5,153 nucleotides of DNA from Candidatus Poribacteria bacterium (GCA_012961655.1 DTYX01000289.1:1-5153), one strand, 5' to 3'. Shown: positions 1 through 4,841, counted from the first letter of the stretch. The notes: generated by a model from the letters alone, not told the origin. A program made the numbers and translations.

Positions 1-1
1 A

Positions 2-40
2 GCGGGGCGTCCCCGCGCTTAAGCAGGCGTCCCCGCCTGC
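2..40. repeat. Paired GC-rich palindromes (dispersed repeat copy)
   Basis: Two adjacent perfect hairpins are visible. The first has 6-bp arms GCGGGG/CCCCGC at 2-7 and 11-16 with a 3-nt loop. The second has 7-bp arms GCAGGCG/CGCCTGC at 23-29 and 34-40 with a 4-nt loop. The core AGGCGTCCCCGCCTG recurs in inverted form at 4818-4832, and the first hairpin recurs with one change at 4796-4810. The same two-part composition therefore occurs twice in 5 kb, each time outside a gene. No T-run follows, so it is not a classic terminator. It is best read as a dispersed intergenic palindrome of REP-like character; its function is unknown. Confidence 0.7.
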
Positions 41-103
41 GGTATCTGGCGACAGCGACGCTACGGGATTTTGGAATTAAGTTAAAATAAATTTTACAAT
101 GCA

Positions 104-343
104 CTAGTGATGACAACAACTACCACTGCTGTTAACTCGTTTATCTATTTTTATCTTGTTCTTGGCGTATCCTGCGGGATTTTTCAAAAAAGCCGTTTGG
201 CAGGAGACTGCGCAGAAATAGTATCTTTCACCTGCGTAATTCGTCGTAGCCGCAGCCTCTTTTTTCTTGATTTTCATACCACAAACTGGGTCGCGCGCTC
301 GATTAAACCGTAGGCCGAAGGCGTCGGTGAACGAAGTGAACAT
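104..343 (-). CDS. Small YHS-domain protein with Cys/His tail, probable metal binding
   Basis: This is a 79-residue protein made almost entirely of one YHS domain. The signature DPVCGM lies at residues 18-23, followed by a YYFC-x3-C segment at 41-48 and F52/P56/Y59, which fit the family pattern. YHS domains are small metal-associated modules found in heavy-metal P-type ATPases and as stand-alone proteins. C21, C44 and C48 are the likely ligands, and the C-terminus ends in Cys-Cys-His-His (76-79), a second possible metal site. The ATG at 343 is preceded by a purine-rich AAAGGGGGGAAAG ribosome site, and no other ATG, GTG or TTG occurs before the domain. Residues 1-13 are encoded by sequence that partly matches a 16-nt repeat at 1475-1490, so the N-terminus may be of recent origin. 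The methyltransferase gene ends 137 bp upstream on the same strand. The domain call is firm; the metal and partner are unknown. Confidence 0.85.
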   Translation of the reverse strand: MFTSFTDAFGLRFNRARDPVCGMKIKKKEAAATTNYAGERYYFCAVSCQTAFLKNPAGYAKNKIKIDKRVNSSGSCCHH

Positions 344-480
344 AATCTTTCCCCCCTTTCGGAAGACAGAAGGATAAAGTTCCCGCTTTTGGATTGATGA
401 TTGTTTATTGAATGCTTATGAACGCATCCAATCGACAATAGACAATCCATCCTTTCCTTCCCTTCTTTTATGACTTGCGA

Positions 481-1128
481 TTAGAAATCTGTGAGTGGAG
501 TTACTCTGCGTTTGAATCTGGGCGCGAACGCTGGCACACGCCGCTTGTATTCAATATATCTATCGCCGAAAGCCGTTTTCATCTGTCGCTCTTCTTTAAG
601 CGCCAGTCGATAGTACACAATCATCAAAATCGGCCACATAATCATTGTAATCATAGTCGGCCATTGAATCATCATTCCGAAAGTAATCAAAAATAGTCCT
701 ACATATTGTGGGTGGCGAACATAGCTGTAGAGCCCATCCATCACTAGTTCACCTTTGGCAGAGTGTATCTGCCAAAAGCCCTTACCCATTATAACTAATC
801 CCGCCAGCATAAATATACCGCCAATCTGACATATAATCGGTTTCGCCCACCCCGGCGCCCCTATAATCGTACCTAGCAGATGTCCGTTGATATGGCTAAA
901 TGGGTTAACAAGTCCTAGTTTGACCCCAAATATTGAGGTTAAAATATAAATAGTCAATGGAAAACCGTACATCTCTGTGAATAACGCCACGATAAATGCG
1001 AAAAAAATACCCATAGAACGCCATTCAACTTTGCCTTTGGGTCGCAAAAAACTCAACACAAACCCACCGAATAGCAATACACTCAAAATTACCGATGGCC
1101 AAACGCCATAATCATAGGAGCTGTGCAT
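481..1128 (-). CDS. Integral-membrane methyltransferase, isoprenylcysteine carboxyl methyltransferase (ICMT/PEMT) family
   Basis: This 215-residue protein has several hydrophobic segments, at roughly 10-28, 40-66, 98-116 and 143-173. Its C-terminal half carries the family signature: a G-x-Y-x-x-V-R-H-P-x-Y-x-G block at 132-144 and an E-E-R pair at 179-181, followed by FGDRYIEYKRRVPAFAP (187-203). In this family these segments bind S-adenosylmethionine and close over a membrane-buried site. Bacterial members are widespread, and their substrates are mostly unknown (lipids or small molecules), so no gene symbol is given. The ATG at 1128 has an AAGGAAG ribosome site about 6 nt upstream. A sigma-70-like promoter with a 19-bp spacer lies at 1190-1220. 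Family members often occur near metal-handling genes, and here the neighbours are YHS and HMA proteins, so a link to metal stress is plausible but inferred. Length and domain order look complete. Confidence 0.88.
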   Translation of the reverse strand: MHSSYDYGVWPSVILSVLLFGGFVLSFLRPKGKVEWRSMGIFFAFIVALFTEMYGFPLTIYILTSIFGVKLGLVNPFSHINGHLLGTIIGAPGWAKPIICQIGGIFMLAGLVIMGKGFWQIHSAKGELVMDGLYSYVRHPQYVGLFLITFGMMIQWPTMITMIMWPILMIVYYRLALKEERQMKTAFGDRYIEYKRRVPAFAPRFKRRVTPLTDF

Positions 1129-1189
1129 TGTCCACTTCCTTCCGGAAAAAGTTCTTTTTTGATTCGAAAAGGGCGTTACTGTTTTGGTG

Positions 1190-1220
1190 GTTATATCGTC
1201 TGCATCTTTCTAACAGACAA
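1190..1220 (-). promoter_or_regulatory. Candidate promoter of the methyltransferase gene, 19-bp spacer with dyad
   Basis: On the minus strand, TTGTCT (1220-1215) and TATAAC (1195-1190) match sigma-70 -35 and -10 hexamers at 4/6 and 5/6. The spacer is 19 bp. A perfect 5-bp dyad, GTCTG (1218-1214) and CAGAC (1202-1198), lies between or overlaps them. Long spacers containing a dyad are typical of promoters activated by MerR-family regulators, although the dyad here is short and off-centre by about 3 bp. The predicted start leaves a leader of roughly 55 nt before the ATG at 1128. Confidence 0.45.
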
Positions 1221-1272
1221 AAGTCATGTCTATGTAGAGCAATATTTGTACCAACATCTTATGAACCGAATA

Positions 1273-1286
1273 ATAACAATTGTTAT
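1273..1286. promoter_or_regulatory. Perfect 14-bp palindrome ATAACAATTGTTAT
   Basis: This palindrome has seven-base arms and no spacer, so it is a good size for a dimeric regulator but cannot form a hairpin. On the minus strand it overlaps a weak second promoter candidate, TTGGAA (1301-1296) and TATTAT (1275-1270) with a 20-bp spacer. It lies 145 bp upstream of the methyltransferase start. An AT-rich palindrome of this size may also occur by chance, so operator function is only a possibility. Confidence 0.3.
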
Positions 1287-1322
1287 CCACATCTGTTCCA
1301 ATTTATAGATGTTAAAAGCGCG

Positions 1323-1364
1323 TAAATATTACTCACTGAAAAGACTCTATGTGGGTAATATTTA
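1323..1364. repeat. AT-rich 14-bp inverted repeat
   Basis: The arms TAAATATTACTCAC (1323-1336) and GTGGGTAATATTTA (1351-1364) pair at 13 of 14 positions, with a 14-nt loop between them. The odd position is a T.G wobble if transcribed on the plus strand and a C.A mismatch on the minus strand. The arms are AT-rich and no T-run follows directly, so it is a poor terminator. It could be a regulator-binding dyad or an RNA stem in the trailer of the gene ending at 1534. Confidence 0.4.
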
Positions 1365-1533
1365 TACACCTTGTAGATTTCAGATAAAAGAGCAAAACTG
1401 TCAACAGGTCTTTTTATCATTTCAAGGGAATTTTGAACTCAAATAGCGCTCCGTCTTGCTTGAGATTTTGTGCTCCGTAAGCCGAAGGCGCCTGCCTGTG
1501 TTCGCTACCCCGTGAGATAAGTAACGAGACTCT

Positions 1534-1890
1534 TTAGGGGGCTACGAAGTGTAACTCCTTCTCATCAGGCGCGGCAATGAAGCCCTTGGTGGGTTCCATC
1601 GGACTGTAAAAACTTGTGCGAGTAGCGTCAGCGTATATCGCATGAGTTGTTACATCTCTGGAGCGCTCTGTCAACATCATGTGTCCATCCAGGCCTTCGT
1701 AGGGAACCACATTCTTACCAGCATAATCGAAGTTGTCGCCATAACCTCCGATGAGCAATGGACTTTCAGCCTTAAGACACCACAGTGGAGCATGCTCATC
1801 TTCGAAGCTCAGAATTTCCCCCTGAGTCCAAACAGATATGGCGATAGATATTGTTAAAAAGAGTGTGGTTAGAAACAAAATTCTTCGCAT
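1534..1890 (-). CDS. Small exported protein of unknown function
   Basis: This protein has 118 residues, and I do not recognise its family. It starts MRR, followed by a hydrophobic stretch (4-20), which reads as a signal peptide or N-terminal anchor. The rest is soluble in character, with one cysteine (C38), a Gly/Tyr/Asp-rich patch (48-58) and an EPTKGF-x-AAPDE segment near the end. No catalytic motif is visible. The ATG at 1890 has a strong AAGGAG ribosome site 9 nt upstream. Residues 1-34 align without gaps to the leader of the exported HMA protein at 2188-2886: 11 identities, including I18, S19, W21, T22, L27, S28, E32 and A34. Both genes also share an 18-bp promoter element. The mature parts show no similarity that I can see. 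The strong ribosome site and promoter support a real gene; its function is unknown. Confidence 0.75.
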   Translation of the reverse strand: MRRILFLTTLFLTISIAISVWTQGEILSFEDEHAPLWCLKAESPLLIGGYGDNFDYAGKNVVPYEGLDGHMMLTERSRDVTTHAIYADATRTSFYSPMEPTKGFIAAPDEKELHFVAP

Positions 1891-1951
1891 TCTTCTTTTC
1901 TCCTTAATGAATTTTTGAGGAGCTCTGCAAAATCTCCCCCGCTTATATAGT

Positions 1952-1985
1952 ATTATAAACTTATAACCGGAAATGTTACGGTAAA
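1952..1985 (-). promoter_or_regulatory. Promoter of the exported-protein gene with shared 18-bp upstream element
   Basis: On the minus strand a perfect TATAAT lies at 1957-1952, with GTAACA (1979-1974, 4/6 to the -35 consensus) 16 bp upstream. The -35 region is embedded in TTTACCGTAACATTTCCG (1985-1968). The same element with one change occurs at 2996-2979 before the next exported-protein gene. Downstream, AGTT followed directly by TATAATAC is also shared, apart from one inserted base and one substitution in the other copy. The leader to the ATG is about 55 nt. The element contains the small dyad TTAC-C-GTAA, which could be a regulator site overlapping the -35. Confidence 0.65.
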
Positions 1986-2135
1986 AATAAAAAAAGAAAA
2001 TGTGTTATCACTAAATTAATGATAAATCGCACGCTTCCTTGTCTGGAAGTGTCCTAATGTATGAAGGACGGCTGACATCAGTTGCAGGTTTCAGGCTTGA
2101 CTTTAACCCCCAGCTTAAAAGACTTGTGACAATCT

Positions 2136-2170
2136 CAAAAATCCCCCAGGCATTTTATGCCTGGGAGATT
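2136..2170 (-). terminator. Rho-independent terminator of the exported HMA-protein gene
   Basis: Read on the minus strand, a 14-bp stem (2170-2157 with 2153-2140) has a 3-nt loop and a single U.G wobble; its GC-rich core is CCCAGGCAT/ATGCCTGGG. The last bases of the stem run into five consecutive T (2141-2137). It begins 17 bp after the stop codon at 2188 and has the correct orientation for that gene. This makes the HMA-protein gene a separate transcription unit from the gene at 1534-1890, which has its own promoter. Confidence 0.85.
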
Positions 2171-2187
2171 GCGAAGACGCTGAAATA

Positions 2188-2886
2188 TCATTCCTTAACG
2201 GATGCTTGATATCCCGACTGTTTGATTGCCTCTATCAGTTGAGCTGTGGCGACCTTTCCTTTATCGTGCTTTACGACAGCTTCGCCTTTTTCTAAACTGA
2301 CTTCGGCTTCTTTAACGCCTGGAATCTTCAGAAGAGCGGATTGCACTTTCGTCTCACAGGCGCTACAATACAGTCCCTCAACCTTTAACAATACCTTCTC
2401 TAACGACGCCTTTTCGATTGCTGAACCTATTAGCTTTATCAGCTTAGCTTTCATCTCCATCATTTTCTTCAGCATTTCATCAGGAGCCATCTTCACTTTG
2501 TTCGCATCTACATCCTTGAGAACGCCCTGACCAGCTTTCCAACCCGCCAGGCACTCAGGACAGACTGGCTTACCCTCTGACAAGTTCTTGCCACACGGGC
2601 ACATGAGCACCGTCAGAGCGCAGAAATCACAGGTCGGATTGATGCAGCAGGAATATTTTCCATCTTTTGCCAGGTCTGCCTTTACCTTCTCAAGTTGCTT
2701 ATGAATTCCTTTGATATCGCGCTCAGTTTGACTCGGTTTTTCGCTTGCCTTTTCGCCCGCTTTTTTGCTGGCTTGTGCAACTTTGGCTTGTTCGTTCGCT
2801 GCGGACAGGACATCGGTTTTCGTCCAAAGGGAAATGAACAAACCCAACGCGACCAAAACGGCAAGGCTTACCCACCATCTTCTCAT
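2188..2886 (-). CDS. Exported Cys-rich protein with C-terminal HMA (MerP/CopZ-like) domain
   Basis: This 232-residue protein has four regions. Residues 1-30 are a signal peptide or anchor (MRR plus a hydrophobic stretch at 4-20). Residues 31-75 are a Lys/Glu/Ala-rich, probably helical linker. Residues 78-121 form a Cys-rich segment with eight cysteines, at 80, 81, 86, 89, 96, 98, 109 and 112, including CDFC, CPC and CPEC. Residues 165-230 are an HMA domain with the ligand motif GLYCSAC (C174, C177), then IPGVKEAEV and a closing GYQA. HMA domains bind soft metals such as Cu(I), Zn(II) or Hg(II) and pass them to a partner. The export leader implies work outside the cytoplasm, either periplasmic or membrane-tethered. 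The ATG at 2886 has a very strong GGAGGTGAT ribosome site. The Cys-rich segment may form a separate metal cluster, but its family name is not known to me. It has its own promoter and terminator. The leader resembles that of the protein at 1534-1890. The domain call is firm; the metal is not known. Confidence 0.88.
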   Translation of the reverse strand: MRRWWVSLAVLVALGLFISLWTKTDVLSAANEQAKVAQASKKAGEKASEKPSQTERDIKGIHKQLEKVKADLAKDGKYSCCINPTCDFCALTVLMCPCGKNLSEGKPVCPECLAGWKAGQGVLKDVDANKVKMAPDEMLKKMMEMKAKLIKLIGSAIEKASLEKVLLKVEGLYCSACETKVQSALLKIPGVKEAEVSLEKGEAVVKHDKGKVATAQLIEAIKQSGYQASVKE

Positions 2887-2961
2887 TGACCATCACCTCC
2901 TCTCTCTGTTTGTAAATTCAGGGCATTGTAAAACACAATTCCCTATTTAAGCTCCATCTGT

Positions 2962-2996
2962 ATGATACAACTGACACTCGGAAAGGTTACGGTAAA
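2962..2996 (-). promoter_or_regulatory. Promoter of the HMA-protein gene with shared 18-bp upstream element
   Basis: On the minus strand TATCAT (2967-2962) is preceded at 17 bp by GTAACC (2990-2985). The enclosing element TTTACCGTAACCTTTCCG (2996-2979) matches the one at 1985-1968 in 17 of 18 bases. AGTTG-TATCATAC downstream also parallels the other promoter. The predicted leader to the ATG at 2886 is about 70 nt. Both hexamers are weaker than consensus, in keeping with a promoter that needs an activator or an alternative sigma factor. Confidence 0.6.
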
Positions 2997-3107
2997 TTTA
3001 GAATTTTCTTTTTGACCCTTAGATGTTATACGAATTACGAATTCCAGACACCAGACGCTTTTTTGACATAGGCTCTTAGGAAACATTGAGCTTGAGCTGG
3101 ATGATGC

Positions 3108-3766
3108 TCACCGATGGTGACAGACAGCGTTGGTCATCTGTGAAAATTCGAAGCGGAGCTTTTTCCCCTTCGGATACTTCACAGAAAGCATCTCTATGGG
3201 GAGGTCAGAATCGACAGACAGGGCTGTGGGAATGAGAAAATCCATCGAAGCCGGGTTGGCGTTGATATGCCAGCCTTTGGCAATCTTCAGTCGTACTTTC
3301 AGGTAAAAAGACTTTCCAGGAGTAATCTGTTTTGAAGACACGGAGGCAGAAATCTGAACCCAATTTTGGCTATACGCGCGCCGGTCGCTCGTGCGACAGC
3401 TTCCGCAACGCGGTACGACTGGGTGAGAACTTGCTTACGCTGATTCACCCAAGCATCCTGTATGGCTCGCAGTATACGTGGGAATCCAGGGCGACCGAAC
3501 TTGTCCTCCGGCGGAAAGTAAGTACCTGCATAGAAGGGCTTCAGGTCAGGTGTCAAAAATACGGAGTTGGGCCAGCCGCCGCCGTCCGTCATCAATTGGG
3601 TCGCTGTCATATAAATTTCGTCGAGGTCAGGCCGTTCTTCTCTGTCCACCTTGATGTTGATAAACCACAGGTTCATCAGCTTGGCAATCTCCAGGTTAGA
3701 GAACACCCCTCGCTCCATCACATGGCACCAGTAGCAGGTGGAGTAGCCTATCGAGAGGAATATTGG
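3108..3766 (-). pseudogene. Decayed gene: DUF255 thioredoxin-like domain joined to DsbD-N-like domain
   Basis: On the minus strand, codons from 3766 read PIFLSIGYSTCYWCH and then run into VMERGVFSNLEIAKL, KVDREERPDLD, GGGWPNSVFLTP and PFYAGTYFPP. This is the N-terminal thioredoxin-like part of DUF255 (YyaL/SSP411-type) proteins, with the CxxC at 3736-3725. The conserved reading frame is closed on its 5' side by TAG at 3767-3769 and TGA at 3773-3775, so the normal N-terminus is missing. A GTG or ATG at 3721-3716 lies inside the CxxC block and has no good ribosome site. After about 3360-3385 the homology moves to another frame: VQISASVSSKQITPGKSF, then LKIAKGWHINANPAS, DFLIPT and VKYPKGKKLRFEFS, which resembles the DsbD N-terminal domain. 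That frame ends at 3108; a third frame may carry the tail to about 3071. The original was probably an exported thiol-redox protein. Multiple lesions argue for a pseudogene rather than two small genes. Confidence 0.8.
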
Positions 3767-3837
3767 CTATGTTCAGGGATATATTCCGCTTGAAGGATAG
3801 TGACTGAAAAAAATTCTAAAAAAATTATAGAAAAAAC

Positions 3838-3866
3838 TTGACATTAGACATCAAGTTTGGTATAAT
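3838..3866 (+). promoter_or_regulatory. Consensus sigma-70 promoter of the perR-rubrerythrin operon
   Basis: A perfect TTGACA (3838-3843) and a perfect TATAAT (3861-3866) are separated by exactly 17 bp, and there is also an extended -10 TG at 3858-3859. This is about as strong a housekeeping promoter as can be drawn, which fits control by repression. The predicted start is near 3873, at the left edge of the palindrome at 3874-3894. A short dyad CTTGA/TCAAG (3837-3841, 3851-3855) overlaps the -35. Confidence 0.9.
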
Positions 3867-3873
3867 TTAATAG

Positions 3874-3894
3874 TAATAGTAATCATTACTATTA
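3874..3894. promoter_or_regulatory. Perfect 21-bp Fur-family operator (10-1-10 palindrome)
   Basis: TAATAGTAAT (3874-3883), a central C and ATTACTATTA (3885-3894) form a perfect inverted repeat. The inner TAGTAAT-C-ATTACTA has the 7-1-7 layout of Fur-family boxes. Against recalled Bacillus subtilis half-sites it matches PerR (TTATAAT) 5/7, Fur (TGATAAT) 5/7 and Zur (TCGTAAT) 6/7. An extra TAGTAA unit at 3871-3876 extends the left side. Its place over the transcription start, just before a Fur-family gene, points to autorepression. Confidence 0.85.
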
Positions 3895-3907
3895 AGGATT
3901 TGAGTTA

Positions 3908-4339
3908 ATGTCCACTAACAACGATGAACTCATAACTGCATTTAAGGCAAAAGGTTATCGTATTACAAAGCAGAGACTGATTATCCTCAATGCTCTGCGC
4001 AACACAGCGACCCATCCAACCGCGGAGGAAATCTACAATATGGTCAAACCTCAGATTCCGAATATCAGCTTGGGCACGGTTTATAGGACGCTTGGCGCGC
4101 TAGAGGAACTAGGTCTACTGCAAAAGCTCGTCTACGGTGGTTCTTTCAGCCGATATGATGGCAACGTAAATGCGCATTACCATGCTGTATGTTTAGATTG
4201 CGGCAAAGTGTTGGACGTTGATGAACCCGTGTTAAGTAATCTCGAGGAGCGTTTCTCAAGCGAAACGGGTTTTACAATAGTAGGACATAAACTTGAATTC
4301 CACGGCTATTGTAAGGATTGTTGTAAAAGAAAAAACTAA
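3908..4339 (+). CDS. perR: Fur-family regulator, PerR-type peroxide sensor
   Basis: This 143-residue protein has the usual length for the family. A winged-helix DNA-binding domain spans about 8-85, with the recognition helix SLGTVYRTLGALEELGL at 54-70, and the dimerisation domain follows. Two CxxC pairs (C95/C98 and C135/C138) form the structural zinc site. H36, D84, H90, H92 and D103 line up with the regulatory metal ligands of Bacillus PerR (H37, D85, H91, H93, D104). An Asp at the last position is the PerR-type residue, where Fur has Glu. In PerR, Fe-loaded protein is oxidised at these histidines by peroxide and leaves the DNA. The ATG at 3908 has an AAGGAT ribosome site at 3894-3899. The gene lies behind a consensus promoter with an overlapping palindrome, and rubrerythrin follows 18 bp downstream, so peroxide control of both is the natural reading. 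Fur or Zur specificity cannot be fully excluded. Confidence 0.85.
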   Translation: MSTNNDELITAFKAKGYRITKQRLIILNALRNTATHPTAEEIYNMVKPQIPNISLGTVYRTLGALEELGLLQKLVYGGSFSRYDGNVNAHYHAVCLDCGKVLDVDEPVLSNLEERFSSETGFTIVGHKLEFHGYCKDCCKRKN

Positions 4340-4357
4340 TACTAAGGAGAAATAAAG

Positions 4358-4780
4358 ATGTTAGACTTAATCAATGAAAACAAATTGGGAGTGGCTAAGG
4401 GCACCGTAGTCGAGGAAGCTGTGGAAAATAACTTCCGAGGCGAGACCAGTGAAGTGGGGCTTTACCTTGCCATGTCTCGACAAGCCCAGAGGGAAGGTTA
4501 TCAGGAAGCAGCGGAAGCGTTCAAATCCATAGCCTTAGATGAAGCCTGGCACGCCGCCCGGTATGCCGAATTGAATGGCAAAATATCAGCCAGCACCAAA
4601 GAGAACATCGAAAAGATGCTCAAGGGCGAACAGGGCGCCAACAGAGGCAGACGTGAGGCGGCAGTTGCCGCAAAAGAAGCAGGCGTTGACGAGGCTCACG
4701 ACGTCTTCGATGAGTCATCAAAAGATGAAGCTCGTCACGCCCGCACTTTGCAGGGCTTATTGGAACGATACTTCTCGTAG
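4358..4780 (+). CDS. Rubrerythrin, reverse-rubrerythrin-type diiron domain lacking rubredoxin
   Basis: This 140-residue protein is a four-helix ferritin-like diiron protein. The segments VAKGTVVEEAVENNF (12-26), GETSEVGLYLAMSRQAQREGY (28-48), DEAWHAARYAEL (61-72) and KDEARHARTLQGLLERYF (122-139) match the diiron part of clostridial reverse rubrerythrins. Likely iron ligands are E29, E62 with H65 (ExxH), E91, and E124 with H127 (second ExxH). Known reverse rubrerythrins carry an N-terminal rubredoxin domain of about 40 residues. Here it is absent, and the perR stop lies only 18 bp upstream, so electrons must come from a separate rubredoxin or another donor. W64 sits where relatives I recall have Glu. 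Rubrerythrins reduce hydrogen peroxide in the cytoplasm of anaerobes. The ATG at 4358 has AAGGAGA at 4344-4350, 7 nt upstream. It is almost surely cotranscribed with perR. Confidence 0.88.
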   Translation: MLDLINENKLGVAKGTVVEEAVENNFRGETSEVGLYLAMSRQAQREGYQEAAEAFKSIALDEAWHAARYAELNGKISASTKENIEKMLKGEQGANRGRREAAVAAKEAGVDEAHDVFDESSKDEARHARTLQGLLERYFS

Positions 4781-4795
4781 CATCCTCCTTGAGGC

Positions 4796-4832
4796 GCGGG
4801 GCGTCCTCGCCTGACCCACAGGCGGGGACGCC
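4796..4832. repeat. GC-rich palindrome between convergent genes (second repeat copy)
   Basis: GGCGTCCTCGCCTG (4800-4813) pairs with CAGGCGGGGACGCC (4819-4832) over 14 bp with one T.G wobble and a 5-nt loop. Positions 4796-4810 match 2-16 in 14 of 15 bases, and the reverse complement of 4818-4832 matches 25-39 exactly. It lies between the rubrerythrin stop (4780) and the stop of the opposing gene (4842), so it may slow transcription from both sides. No clear T-run follows on either strand. Confidence 0.75.
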
Positions 4833-4841
4833 TTCAAATTA

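Larger units (their letters stand above)
1129..1533. other. 405-bp intergenic region upstream of the methyltransferase gene
   Basis: No convincing gene is seen here on either strand; the short plus-strand frames have no ribosome site or recognisable domain. The region is AT-rich. It holds the candidate promoter at 1190-1220, a perfect 14-bp palindrome at 1273-1286, a 14-bp inverted repeat at 1323-1364, and a 16-nt segment at 1475-1490 resembling 308-323. There is no clear U-tract terminator for the gene ending at 1534. Confidence 0.6.

Noticed and set aside
107..313. A 68-codon plus-strand frame
   Set aside because: It lies antisense to the YHS gene, whose motifs are clear.
426..446. Three tandem 7-bp units (ATCCAAT, CGACAAT, AGACAAT) upstream of the YHS gene
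   Set aside because: The units are only partly alike and too few to call a repeat array. No promoter hexamers with proper spacing were found around them.
1095..1325. Plus-strand open frames starting in and after the methyltransferase 5' end
   Set aside because: They have low-complexity translations with no domain, no good ribosome site, and overlap with a well-supported minus-strand gene and its promoter.
2034..2056. Short CTTCC/GGAAG hairpin between the two exported-protein genes
   Set aside because: Arms of only 5 bp with no T-run or neighbouring signal could easily be chance.
3299..3721. A free-standing small thioredoxin-like gene starting with GTG at 3721
   Set aside because: Conserved residues, including the CxxC, lie upstream of that start in the same frame, so the start is internal to a truncated gene.
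3332..3793. A 153-codon open frame on the plus strand
   Set aside because: It lies opposite the DUF255/DsbD-N remnant, whose minus-strand frames carry clear family motifs. The plus frame shows no domain and is a shadow.
4800..4832. Strong hairpin as a bidirectional intrinsic terminator
   Set aside because: The stem is good and the position is right, but there is no T-run on either side. The repeat explanation, with a second copy at 2-40, fits better.
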